From: JACPUW01 sp049115495
Lineage (GTDB): Bacteria; Bacteroidota; Bacteroidia; CAILMK01; JACPUW01
Assembly: GCA_049115495.1 (NCBI GenBank)
Contig: JAGDZV010000005.1
Span: forward strand, 124,001 to 188,000
DNA length: 64,000 bases
Direction: 5' to 3'
Below, piece after piece: positions 1-7,875 of this stretch. Every line of letters begins with the position of its first letter. Within the stretch, counting starts at the first letter, position 1. Below the pieces are notes generated by a model that was not told the DNA's origin, did not search any database, and saw only the letters and a list, made by a program, of their open reading frames with translations. Position numbers and translations under genes: made by a program.

Positions 1-2899
1 AGGCCTCGTTAATAGTTGATTTCAATGGAGCTTTACTATGAAGGTTAAGCGACTCTCTAATACGGTCAAATACAACCACCGTATCGTTAATAGAGTAACC
101 CACCACCGTAAGTATTGCTGCTATAAAGGCCTGATCAACTTCAAGGTTAAACGGAACAATTTTCCATAACAATGAGAAAAGACCAATTACAAATAATACA
201 TCATGAATCAAGGCCAATAAGGCACCAAGTCCATATTGCCATTTTCTAAACCTTGCAATAATGTATAAGAAGATGGCCACTAGACCAACTACGATTGACC
301 ATATTGCCGAAATTTCAATATCCCGGGCAAAGGTTGGTCCTACTTTTTGGCTTTTCTCAACTTTAAACGATTCACCAAATTTACCTGATAGGGCAGTTGC
401 TAATGCTTCTTCTACTTCTTGATCAACTTCTTCGCTGTTGTCATCAATTCGGTATTTGGTGGTAATCTTTAGCTTGCTTTCAGATCCAAAAGTTTTCACT
501 TCTGGGGCACTTTCAAAAGCATCAGTTAGCACACCTCGTACATCTTCTTCTGAAGTGTTTTCTTCAAACTGCACCACATAACTTCTACCTCCTTCAAAAT
601 CTACACTAAGATTTAAGCCTTGGGTAAATAATGAAGCAAGACCAGCTACAATAATTATAGAAGAAACCACATAAGCAATTCTACGCTTACCTATAAAGTC
701 CCAGTTTAATTTGCTAAATGCTTTCATAGTGGCGGTTGAGCCAAATGAAATAGACTGCTCTTTGTCTAGCATCCAAGTCATAATTAATCTGGTAAGGAAA
801 ATCGCACTGAAAAGTGAAGTTAAAATACCAATTACTAAGATTACAGCAAATCCGCTAATAGGTCCTTTACCAAATAATAAGAGTATAACACCAGTTAAGA
901 AAGTGGTTAAGTTGGCATCAATAATTGATGAGTAAGCATTTTTATAACCATCGCTAATAGCTTGTTTTAGAGATTTTCCAAGATTAAGCTCTTCACGAAT
1001 ACGCTCAAAGATTAGAACGTTAGCATCAACCGACATACCAATAGTAAGTACAATACCTGCCATACCTGGTAGCGTTAATGAGGCTTTTAGCGATGCTAAA
1101 ATTCCTATAATAAAGAATAAGTTGGCTAATAGTGCAATGTTGGCCACCCAACCACCTTTGCGGTAGTAGAATGCCATAAATACAAGTACAAGTAAGAAAC
1201 CTGCAACTAAAGACTGTAAGCCGTTTGATACGTTTTTGGCACCTAGTGTTGGTCCTACAGTTTCTTGCTCGGCAATATCTACCGTAATAGGCAGCTTACC
1301 AGCTTTAAGTACGCTTGAAAGGTCTTTTGCTTCTTCAATAGTAAAGCTACCTGAAATTACTGAGCTACCATTTGGTATTACTTGGTTTACTTGAGGAGCA
1401 GAATAGATTCTTCCATCAAGAGAAATAGCAATAAATTTTTCAATATTGGCTTCAGTAAGTGCCTTCCAAGTTCTTGCACCAGTAGGGTCCATTTTCATGG
1501 TTACTTGTGGTTCGCCGCTAAACTGATCATAACTCTGAATAGCATCAGTAATCACACTACCATCAAGTGGTGCCTTACCTCTTACTTTTTTAACAGCAAA
1601 TAAATTATAAACCCTTGATCCTTCTTGAATTTCTTTGGCTCCCCATTTAAACTCTAGGTCAGCCGGCAAAACTGACTTTACTTCTGGGTATGATAGGTAC
1701 TCAGAGATTCTATCCATTTCATTCTCCATGGCTCTACCAATTACAGGTCCGTCAACAATTTGGCCATTGGTTTGGTCAACACTAGGAGATAGGTATTTAT
1801 AAATAGGATTCTTAGAAGCAAATTCTTCTTGAGCTTGTGCAGCTTTTAAACTGTCATTCAAAGAAGAATCGCCGCTAGCGCTTTCTCCTGTCAATGCTGC
1901 CACGGGGTCAACTTCAGGAGAATCAACACCTGCATCCATGCTGTCGTTGCCAGCAGTTAAGGCTGCTACAGCGTCATCACCATTATCAAGGTTTGCATTC
2001 TCAGTATCGTCGCCAGTAAGCAAATTGGCCGCGCTATTTTCATTTGATTCTTCAGCTTTCTCTTCAAGTCCAAGCTTGTCTACAAGCACTTCGTTTACAT
2101 CGCCAAAATATTGACCTAAAACTTCAGTAGCGGTGTAGGTTTCCCAAAACTCTAGCTCTGCAGATTGCTTAATTAGTGTAATTACACGTGTTGGATCATC
2201 AACGCCTGGTAGCTCCATAGTAATACGTTGAGAACCTTCGATTCTAATAGTTGGCTGGGTAACGCCAAAAAGATCAATACGTGTTCTCAAGATATCCATC
2301 GTTCTTGAAACGGCTTCTTCGCTCTCAGACTTTATAAAGTTGATTACTTCAAGATCTCTATCCTCGGCATTTCTATCAAATTTATCGGCATTGCCTGGCG
2401 AGTCGAATGCCGCAAAAAGGCTTTTGCCCGGTGCTACTTCTTGAAAAGCAGTGTAGAACAGGTCTACATAAGGATCCTGACTTTCAATTTGTAATTCATT
2501 AGCTCTTTCAACGGCTGCAATTAAGTCTGGATTTGTTTTATCAGCACTTAAATTAAGAATTAGCTGATCTAGCGCAACTTCAATAGTTACGTGCATACCA
2601 CCTTGTAGGTCAAGGCCAAGATTTAGCTGCTGTTTTTTACATTCAGCGAATGTGAAAGAAGCAATTCCTATGTTAAACACTTCTTCACTCATCATTGAGT
2701 CAAGATAATTGGCCTCTAATTCTTTTTGCTTTACTTCTCTTTCTTTCTCGTCATCTATCTTGCTCAAACTTGGGGCGTTTGCAGCAAACTCTTCAGCGTC
2801 TTTGTTTACCGAATAGGTAACAATAGAAAATGACATGTAAAACAAGCAAGCCAATGCTAAGGCAATGGTAAACGCTTGTATTGCACCTTTACTCTTCAT
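1..2899 (-). CDS. secDF: Protein translocase subunit SecDF (fused), C-terminus cut by window edge
   Basis: Inner-membrane SecD-SecF fusion that uses the proton gradient to help preproteins leave the Sec channel on the periplasmic side. The reading frame stays open from the ATG at 2899 to base 1, about 966 residues, so the C-terminal tail is missing. Visible motifs are the first transmembrane helix (residues ~8-29), the SecD D1 motif LGLDLQGG, the D4 segment with TIGMSVDANVLIFERIREE, the SecF motif VDFEGG and the D6 segment VGYSINDTVVVFDRIRES. Fusion of SecD to SecF is usual in Bacteroidota. The P1 periplasmic region carries an acidic, low-complexity insert (about bases 1855-2070) with three degenerate AALTG-like units. 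Its start lies 117 bp past the stop of the ktrA-like gene, so it probably has its own promoter. Confidence 0.95.
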   Translation of the reverse strand, partial: MKSKGAIQAFTIALALACLFYMSFSIVTYSVNKDAEEFAANAPSLSKIDDEKEREVKQKELEANYLDSMMSEEVFNIGIASFTFAECKKQQLNLGLDLQGGMHVTIEVALDQLILNLSADKTNPDLIAAVERANELQIESQDPYVDLFYTAFQEVAPGKSLFAAFDSPGNADKFDRNAEDRDLEVINFIKSESEEAVSRTMDILRTRIDLFGVTQPTIRIEGSQRITMELPGVDDPTRVITLIKQSAELEFWETYTATEVLGQYFGDVNEVLVDKLGLEEKAEESNENSAANLLTGDDTENANLDNGDDAVAALTAGNDSMDAGVDSPEVDPVAALTGESASGDSSLNDSLKAAQAQEEFASKNPIYKYLSPSVDQTNGQIVDGPVIGRAMENEMDRISEYLSYPEVKSVLPADLEFKWGAKEIQEGSRVYNLFAVKKVRGKAPLDGSVITDAIQSYDQFSGEPQVTMKMDPTGARTWKALTEANIEKFIAISLDGRIYSAPQVNQVIPNGSSVISGSFTIEEAKDLSSVLKAGKLPITVDIAEQETVGPTLGAKNVSNGLQSLVAGFLLVLVFMAFYYRKGGWVANIALLANLFFIIGILASLKASLTLPGMAGIVLTIGMSVDANVLIFERIREELNLGKSLKQAISDGYKNAYSSIIDANLTTFLTGVILLLFGKGPISGFAVILVIGILTSLFSAIFLTRLIMTWMLDKEQSISFGSTATMKAFSKLNWDFIGKRRIAYVVSSIIIVAGLASLFTQGLNLSVDFEGGRSYVVQFEENTSEEDVRGVLTDAFESAPEVKTFGSESKLKITTKYRIDDNSEEVDQEVEEALATALSGKFGESFKVEKSQKVGPTFARDIEISAIWSIVVGLVAIFLYIIARFRKWQYGLGALLALIHDVLFVIGLFSLLWKIVPFNLEVDQAFIAAILTVVGYSINDTVVVFDRIRESLNLHSKAPLKSTINEA

Positions 2900-3016
2900 C
2901 TGTACTTTTGGTTAATCGGCCTTAACTCCCTGATTTACAGGTAGTAAGCCTAAGCTTATTGATGTTAAGCCGCGAATTTAAGGCAGAAGGGCCTATTACA
3001 CAACCTGCAGCCTAGC

Positions 3017-3709
3017 CTATCGGTTGATTTCAATGAATTTTTTAATATCCTTACGTTGGCCCATTACAATAAGTAAGTCTCCCTGAAATATGGTAGTTGT
3101 TGGCTTTGGTACACCAATGGTATGCATCACTTTAGTAAGTTCTTTGCCTTCCATTTCTTCAAACTCGCGCTTAATTGTAATTAGATTTAGGTGGTATTTT
3201 TCTCTTAGCTTAATATCTGCTACGCTTTTGTTTACCACGCCATTTGGTGTGGTAATTTCTACAATTTCATAACCATCTGGCAATTCAAAAAACGTAAGTA
3301 CATCAGGGTTTAATAGCCTTTGCGCTACATTTATTCCAACTTCATCTTCAGGAGATAAAATTTCATCGATTCCCATTTGTTGTAAAATGGTGCTTTGGGT
3401 TGGTGATCCCGAACGGGTAATAACTCGTTTTACTTTTAAATCTTTGAGCAAAGCCGAAGTTAAAAGCAATGCTTCAAAATTTTCGCCTATGGCCACAACA
3501 ACAGCATCCATTTGCTGTATGTCATGTGCAATTAGCGACTTGCGGTCGGTAGAATCAAAAGCCACCGCGTATGCCACATCGTCTTTAATTGATTCAACCC
3601 TTTCTTGCGTATTATCAATGGCCAAAACTTCAGCCCCTTTTTGAGCTAAGGTCCTGGCAATTCTGGTTCCAAATCTTCCTAAACCAATTACAGCAAACTT
3701 ATTCGCCAT
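3017..3709 (-). CDS. TrkA/KtrA-family potassium channel regulatory subunit
   Basis: A 230-residue cytosolic RCK protein that would gate a TrkH/KtrB-type K+ channel in response to bound nucleotide. The RCK_N Rossmann domain shows the G9-x-G11-x-x-G14 loop and an acidic residue, D32, at the end of the second strand, as in NAD(H)/ATP-binding RCK domains. Residues ~140-230 fit the RCK_C (TrkA_C) domain. The length matches KtrA (about 220 residues), half of the double-unit TrkA. The stop of the upstream udk gene is 5 bp away, so it is the last gene of the accC-udk-ktrA transcript. No membrane K+ subunit is found in this window, which leaves its partner unknown. Confidence 0.88.
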   Translation of the reverse strand: MANKFAVIGLGRFGTRIARTLAQKGAEVLAIDNTQERVESIKDDVAYAVAFDSTDRKSLIAHDIQQMDAVVVAIGENFEALLLTSALLKDLKVKRVITRSGSPTQSTILQQMGIDEILSPEDEVGINVAQRLLNPDVLTFFELPDGYEIVEITTPNGVVNKSVADIKLREKYHLNLITIKREFEEMEGKELTKVMHTIGVPKPTTTIFQGDLLIVMGQRKDIKKFIEINR

Positions 3710-3714
3710 TTGTG

Positions 3715-4329
3715 TTATCTATTTTGTAAAAACTGGTGTAGCATAATCAAGGCTTCATCAAAACTGCGGTTGTTGTTTACCACAAGGTCAACCTTGTTTT
3801 TGTACGGTGCCAAAAAGTCGTTATAAGATGGCTTTACATGGTTTTGCCATTGATAGGTTACCATTTCAGGTGTTATACCTCTTTCTTGAGTGTCTCTTGC
3901 AATTCTTCGAGCAAACCTAATTTGATCATCGGCATGAATAAAAATCTTAAGATCAAGCTCCGAAAAAACTTCTTGAAAATGAAAAATGAATAATCCTTCA
4001 ATTAGAATAATTGGCCTAGATTCTACAGTTTTAAAACGCGCTTCGGTAGTGTTTGGATTATTAAAGTCGTATTCCTTAAGTTTTACACTGTTGCCGGCTT
4101 TGAGCTGATTTAAACACAATACAAGCTGTGCTCTATCTATACTCTCTGGCAGATCAAAATTTACTATGCCATTTTCATCTTTTTTTTGCTTTTCAATAGG
4201 CTTGTAAAAATCGTCTAAAGACAGCACGGCCACCTTTTTGTTTAAAAGGCCAGATATTTTTCTTAGGAACCTACTCTTGCCGCTTGCGCTTCCGCCGGTA
4301 ATCCCAACCAAATAGGGTTTTGAATTCAT
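3715..4329 (-). CDS. udk: Uridine kinase (P-loop nucleoside kinase)
   Basis: Phosphorylates uridine, and usually cytidine, to the monophosphate in pyrimidine salvage. The 204-residue protein opens with a Walker A loop GGSASGKS (residues 12-19), followed by SLDDFYKP, the conserved substrate-side DDFY motif of uridine kinase and phosphoribulokinase-like enzymes, and ILIEGLFIFH as the Walker B-like strand. The RIARDTQERG segment matches the family's lid region. It lies 3 bp after accC and 5 bp before the KtrA-like gene, all co-directional, so the three are very likely one operon. The family assignment is firm; nucleoside preference is inferred. Confidence 0.9.
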   Translation of the reverse strand: MNSKPYLVGITGGSASGKSRFLRKISGLLNKKVAVLSLDDFYKPIEKQKKDENGIVNFDLPESIDRAQLVLCLNQLKAGNSVKLKEYDFNNPNTTEARFKTVESRPIILIEGLFIFHFQEVFSELDLKIFIHADDQIRFARRIARDTQERGITPEMVTYQWQNHVKPSYNDFLAPYKNKVDLVVNNNRSFDEALIMLHQFLQNR

Positions 4330-4332
4330 GCT

Positions 4333-5832
4333 TTAATTACGACTTGGCTTCCATTTTCTAGCTTGCCAAGTGGCGCTATTCTCATTTAAATTGTTATTGG
4401 TGGTAGATCTTTTTTCGTTATTGCTCTCATAACTTAATGCAGCAATGGCCGCTGCCAATACTTCATCTTCCTTATTGTCGTTTTTAAGCATTTCAGGCTT
4501 AAAATAATTAGGTACAAAGTGGGTATTATAGTTGCCTGAAACAAATGCTTCGTGTTGCATTACAAACTTTCCAAAAGGCAAAGTGCTTTCAATGCCTTCA
4601 AGTTCAAACTCGTCAATAACTCTAATCATTCGCTCAATGGCTTCGGTTCTATCGGCACCGTGTACGCATATTTTGGCAATCATGGGGTCATAATGAACAG
4701 GAATAGACATGCCTTCTTCAAAACCACTGTCAATTCTTACTCCAGGACCATCGGCAGGTCTATATCTATGTAAAGTACCGGTAAACGGTAAAAAGTTATT
4801 GGCTGGGTCTTCAGCATATAGCCTTAGTTCAATAGCGTGTCCGTTTATTGACAAATCTTCTTGAGCAAATGCCAACTTCTCTCCTCTAGCAATTTTTATT
4901 TGTTCTTTTACAAGGTCAAGTCCTGAGATTAGCTCAGTAACCGGGTGTTCTACCTGCAAACGCGTGTTCATTTCTAAAAAGAAGAAATTCTTATCCTCAT
5001 CTAATAAAAACTCAACTGTACCTGCACCCTCGTATCCGCAAGAACGACCAACATTAATTGCGGCCTCACCCATGGCTTTTCTTATTTCTGGTGTAAGTAC
5101 TGCCGAAGGTGCCTCTTCAACAACCTTTTGGTGCCTTCTTTGTACAGAGCAATCTCTTTCAAAAAGATAAACGCCATTTCCATGGGCATCGAACAATACT
5201 TGTATTTCTATGTGTCTTGGGCCAACAACATATTTTTCGATAAATACCGAGCCGTCTCCAAAAGATGATTGCGCTTCAGAAATGGCACGTCTCATTTCTT
5301 CTTCAATATGCTCTCTTTCATAAACTACGCGCATTCCCTTACCACCACCACCGGCGGCTGCTTTTATAAGTACAGGGTAGGTTATTTTATCCGCAACGTT
5401 TTTCGCTTCTTCAATATCAGTAATTGCGCCGTCAGTTCCACTAAGCATTGGGATATCATAATTGGCAACTGCATGTTTAGCTGCAAGCTTATTGCCCATT
5501 ACATCAATAGCATGCGGAGAAGGACCAATGAATTTTATGCCTGCATCAGTTACTTTTTGCGCAAAAACAGAGTTTTCTGATAAAAACCCATAGCCCGGAT
5601 GTATGCCTTCAACCCCAATACTTTTTGCAATATCTATAATCTTATCACCTAAAAGGTATGACTGAGATGAAGGTGCCGGCCCTAAACAATAGGCTTCATC
5701 GGCATGCTTTACATGTGGCGCATTTACATCAGCATCTGAATATACTGCAACAGTACTAATGCCCATTTCTTTGGCTGAGCGAATTACCCTTAATGCGATT
5801 TCGCCTCTATTGGCTACTAAAATTTTCTTCAT
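4333..5832 (-). CDS. accC: Biotin carboxylase subunit of acetyl-/acyl-CoA carboxylase
   Basis: ATP-dependent carboxylation of the biotin carrier, the first half-reaction of acetyl-CoA (or propionyl-CoA) carboxylase. The 499-residue protein shows the N-terminal pattern KKILVANRGEIALRVIR, the ATP-grasp glycine loop AAAGGGGKG (158-166) and the catalytic block EMNTRLQVEHPVTE (287-300), with R291 and E295 as active-site residues. E. coli AccC has about 449 residues; the extra ~45 at the C-terminus are Asn/Ser-rich and probably disordered. No biotin carrier (accB) or carboxyltransferase gene adjoins it, so acetyl-CoA versus propionyl-CoA use cannot be decided here. First gene of the accC-udk-ktrA run; a TATCTTTG -7 box lies upstream. 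Confidence 0.92.
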   Translation of the reverse strand: MKKILVANRGEIALRVIRSAKEMGISTVAVYSDADVNAPHVKHADEAYCLGPAPSSQSYLLGDKIIDIAKSIGVEGIHPGYGFLSENSVFAQKVTDAGIKFIGPSPHAIDVMGNKLAAKHAVANYDIPMLSGTDGAITDIEEAKNVADKITYPVLIKAAAGGGGKGMRVVYEREHIEEEMRRAISEAQSSFGDGSVFIEKYVVGPRHIEIQVLFDAHGNGVYLFERDCSVQRRHQKVVEEAPSAVLTPEIRKAMGEAAINVGRSCGYEGAGTVEFLLDEDKNFFFLEMNTRLQVEHPVTELISGLDLVKEQIKIARGEKLAFAQEDLSINGHAIELRLYAEDPANNFLPFTGTLHRYRPADGPGVRIDSGFEEGMSIPVHYDPMIAKICVHGADRTEAIERMIRVIDEFELEGIESTLPFGKFVMQHEAFVSGNYNTHFVPNYFKPEMLKNDNKEDEVLAAAIAALSYESNNEKRSTTNNNLNENSATWQARKWKPSRN

Positions 5833-5850
5833 TGGGACTTAATCAGGTAT

Positions 5851-5858
5851 CAAAGATA
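5851..5858 (-). promoter_or_regulatory. Putative -7 box (TATCTTTG) for accC
   Basis: The minus strand reads TATCTTTG 18 bp before the accC ATG, an exact match to the Bacteroidota sigma-A -7 consensus TAnnTTTG. No clear TTTG -33 box is visible. The assignment is an inference from the match and its position. Confidence 0.45.
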
Positions 5859-5940
5859 AATGTACATTTTGTGAACGCTTAAATTTTCGCACATTCGGGC
5901 AACTTATAATTATTGGCTTACGTAAGGCACAACACATTAA

Positions 5941-6495
5941 ATGGATAAAGCAAACGAAACATATTCTGAAGAAGAGATGGTAATAGGATGCCAAAAACGT
6001 GATGCCATAATGCAGAAGTACGTTTTTGAAAAATTCTATGGCCTAATGATGGGGGTTTGTTTGCGCTATGCGCCAAATAGAGAAGAAGCAAGAGATATGC
6101 TTCAAGAAGGATTTGTAAAGATATTTGATAAGGTAGACCAATGTGATACCCGCTACTCATTTATAGGCTGGATGAAGAGGGTAATGGTAAATAATGCCAT
6201 TGACCAATACAGAAGAGACGCAAGAATGCCCCAATCTGATAATGAGCTTGTTTTAGAGAATGAGTCAGTTGAAGCTGACGTGTTTTCTGGTTTGGGTTAT
6301 GAAGAAATTATTAAACTGATACAACGCTTGCCAAAAGGGTATCGTACTGTTTTTAACCTGTATGTTATTGAAGGATATACACATAAAGAAATTGGCGAAC
6401 AGCTTGGCATTGCAGAAGGTACTTCTAAGTCTCAGTTAAATAAAGCCAAGCTAATGCTAAGAAAGAAAATTGAAGAAATAAACGCGATAGATTGA
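5941..6495 (+). CDS. ECF-family RNA polymerase sigma factor (sigma-70 family)
   Basis: Alternative sigma factor of 184 residues. Region 2 (about residues 22-90) includes the helix REEARDMLQEGFVKIF and the -10 binding region FIGWMKRVMVNNAIDQYRR. Region 4 (about 115-175) ends in the helix-turn-helix YTHKEIGEQLGIAEGTSKSQ. There is no region 1.1 or 3, as expected for ECF factors. Only 4 bp separate its stop from the next ORF, a transmembrane protein placed where an anti-sigma factor normally sits, and the third gene of the run overlaps the second. The likely job is to drive expression of this operon and perhaps other surface genes. Target promoters are unknown. Confidence 0.93.
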   Translation: MDKANETYSEEEMVIGCQKRDAIMQKYVFEKFYGLMMGVCLRYAPNREEARDMLQEGFVKIFDKVDQCDTRYSFIGWMKRVMVNNAIDQYRRDARMPQSDNELVLENESVEADVFSGLGYEEIIKLIQRLPKGYRTVFNLYVIEGYTHKEIGEQLGIAEGTSKSQLNKAKLMLRKKIEEINAID

Positions 6496-6499
6496 GATA

Positions 6500-7828
6500 A
6501 TGAACGATTTAGAAAATAATAACCTGAATAATCTCGGCTCAATGTTTGAGCAATACGAGGCGCCATTTGGAGCTGATGAGATGCAAGCCGACTGGCAACA
6601 GGTAGCCAACAAAATTGGTGCTGCTGGTGCTTCGGGCACAAGTGCTGGTGCAAGCGCTAAAGGTTCTAGTATTTTAAATTCTCTTGGTGCCAAAATTGGT
6701 GCAGCACTAATTGTTGTGGGTGCCGCAATAGGTGTTTATACAATTCTAAATACTCCCGAAGAATTAATAGTGGAAAAAGCTAGTGATGAGCCAATTTCAG
6801 CAACCGAATCAACAACAATTTTAGAAACCTTTAGTTCAGAAGAAGCCACAGAAACAACAACTGAACTTGAGCCATCACCACAAAATGCAAAATTTAATTC
6901 AAGCTCAAATGATGCGAAGGAGAAAAATAAGGGCAAAAACATCAGCACACCAAGCGGTGAAAAAATTGAAGAAGTAGATGCTGCTGAAGTTGATGGCAAA
7001 ATGACAAATAATCCAAAAGAAGAAGTAATTGAGCAAAAACCTCTAATAGTTCTTTCATCAGAAAATATATGTCAAAATGAGGGGCTTAAAATGACGGTTA
7101 AAAACGGCAAAGCAGGGAAATTGTACTGGTATAAGATGAAGCACAAGCAAAATGGGGCTATTGAAACTGGAGCATTTGAAAGTAAAAAAACAATAAAGCC
7201 TACAATTTCAGGTGTTTATTCAGTGCAGGTTTTTGAAATGAACGGAGCTGAACAAAAGCTTATGTATACAGGTGTTGTAAACGTAAAACCAAAGCCAAAG
7301 GCAAAATTTAGCACCGAAAACACGGCGTGTGGTGAGCTAACACTTAATTCAGAATGCAGCAACTCTGCTGATTGCTATTGGACCGTTGAAAACAAAAGCA
7401 TAAGCGGTAAACAGGTCAATTTAAGTTTTAACGAGGCCGGATTCAAGAAAGTAACCCTAATTGCTGAAGCCAATGGCTGTGCAGATACACTTTCAAAAGA
7501 TGTATTTGCTAAAAAAGAGGTTTCTCTAGACGAATTAGAGATTCCAACCATATTTACGCCAAATAATGATGGCAAAAATGATGAGTGGGAAATAACCACA
7601 CTAAACAAAGGCTTAGAGCGCTATGATGGACAATATGAAATAAGGAGCAACCAAACCGGAAACCTTGTATTTGAGTCAAATAGCCTTGACAAAACTTGGA
7701 ATGGCCAGTTTATGAATGTTGGAAAAGATTGCGAACCGGGCTATTATACATACATAATAAAGGTAAATGACCCTTGTTCTACCGGCAATCAAGTAATTAA
7801 AACAGGACTAATTTCGATTACACGATGA
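6500..7828 (+). CDS. Single-pass membrane protein, anti-sigma-like N-terminus plus C-terminal CHU_C (T9SS type B) domain
   Basis: A 442-residue protein with no N-terminal signal peptide. Residues 1-60 are polar and contain FEQYEAPFGADEMQADWQQV, which resembles the short (L/F)ExYExP...W motif I associate with Bacteroidota membrane proteins encoded after ECF sigma genes. A hydrophobic helix spans about 66-83. A Glu/Thr/Ser/Lys-rich linker follows (about 87-170), then two Ig/PKD-like segments, then a CHU_C gliding-motility-associated C-terminal domain from residue 348, beginning IPTIFTPNNDGKNDEW. Position and topology suggest an anti-sigma or sensor protein for the upstream sigma factor; that role is inferred. 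It is odd that a T9SS type B domain is joined to an inner-membrane anchor. Its last 4 bp overlap the longest start of the next gene (ATGA). Confidence 0.75.
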   Translation: MNDLENNNLNNLGSMFEQYEAPFGADEMQADWQQVANKIGAAGASGTSAGASAKGSSILNSLGAKIGAALIVVGAAIGVYTILNTPEELIVEKASDEPISATESTTILETFSSEEATETTTELEPSPQNAKFNSSSNDAKEKNKGKNISTPSGEKIEEVDAAEVDGKMTNNPKEEVIEQKPLIVLSSENICQNEGLKMTVKNGKAGKLYWYKMKHKQNGAIETGAFESKKTIKPTISGVYSVQVFEMNGAEQKLMYTGVVNVKPKPKAKFSTENTACGELTLNSECSNSADCYWTVENKSISGKQVNLSFNEAGFKKVTLIAEANGCADTLSKDVFAKKEVSLDELEIPTIFTPNNDGKNDEWEITTLNKGLERYDGQYEIRSNQTGNLVFESNSLDKTWNGQFMNVGKDCEPGYYTYIIKVNDPCSTGNQVIKTGLISITR

Positions 7829-7875
7829 TGTTAACAACCATTAATAATATTTTTGAACACTTTAAACTATTGCAC

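Noticed and set aside
7825..7875. Longer N-terminus for the giant PKD protein
   Set aside because: The upstream ATG gives a non-signal leader; the ATG at 7876 yields a clean signal peptide, although translational coupling through the ATGA overlap remains possible.
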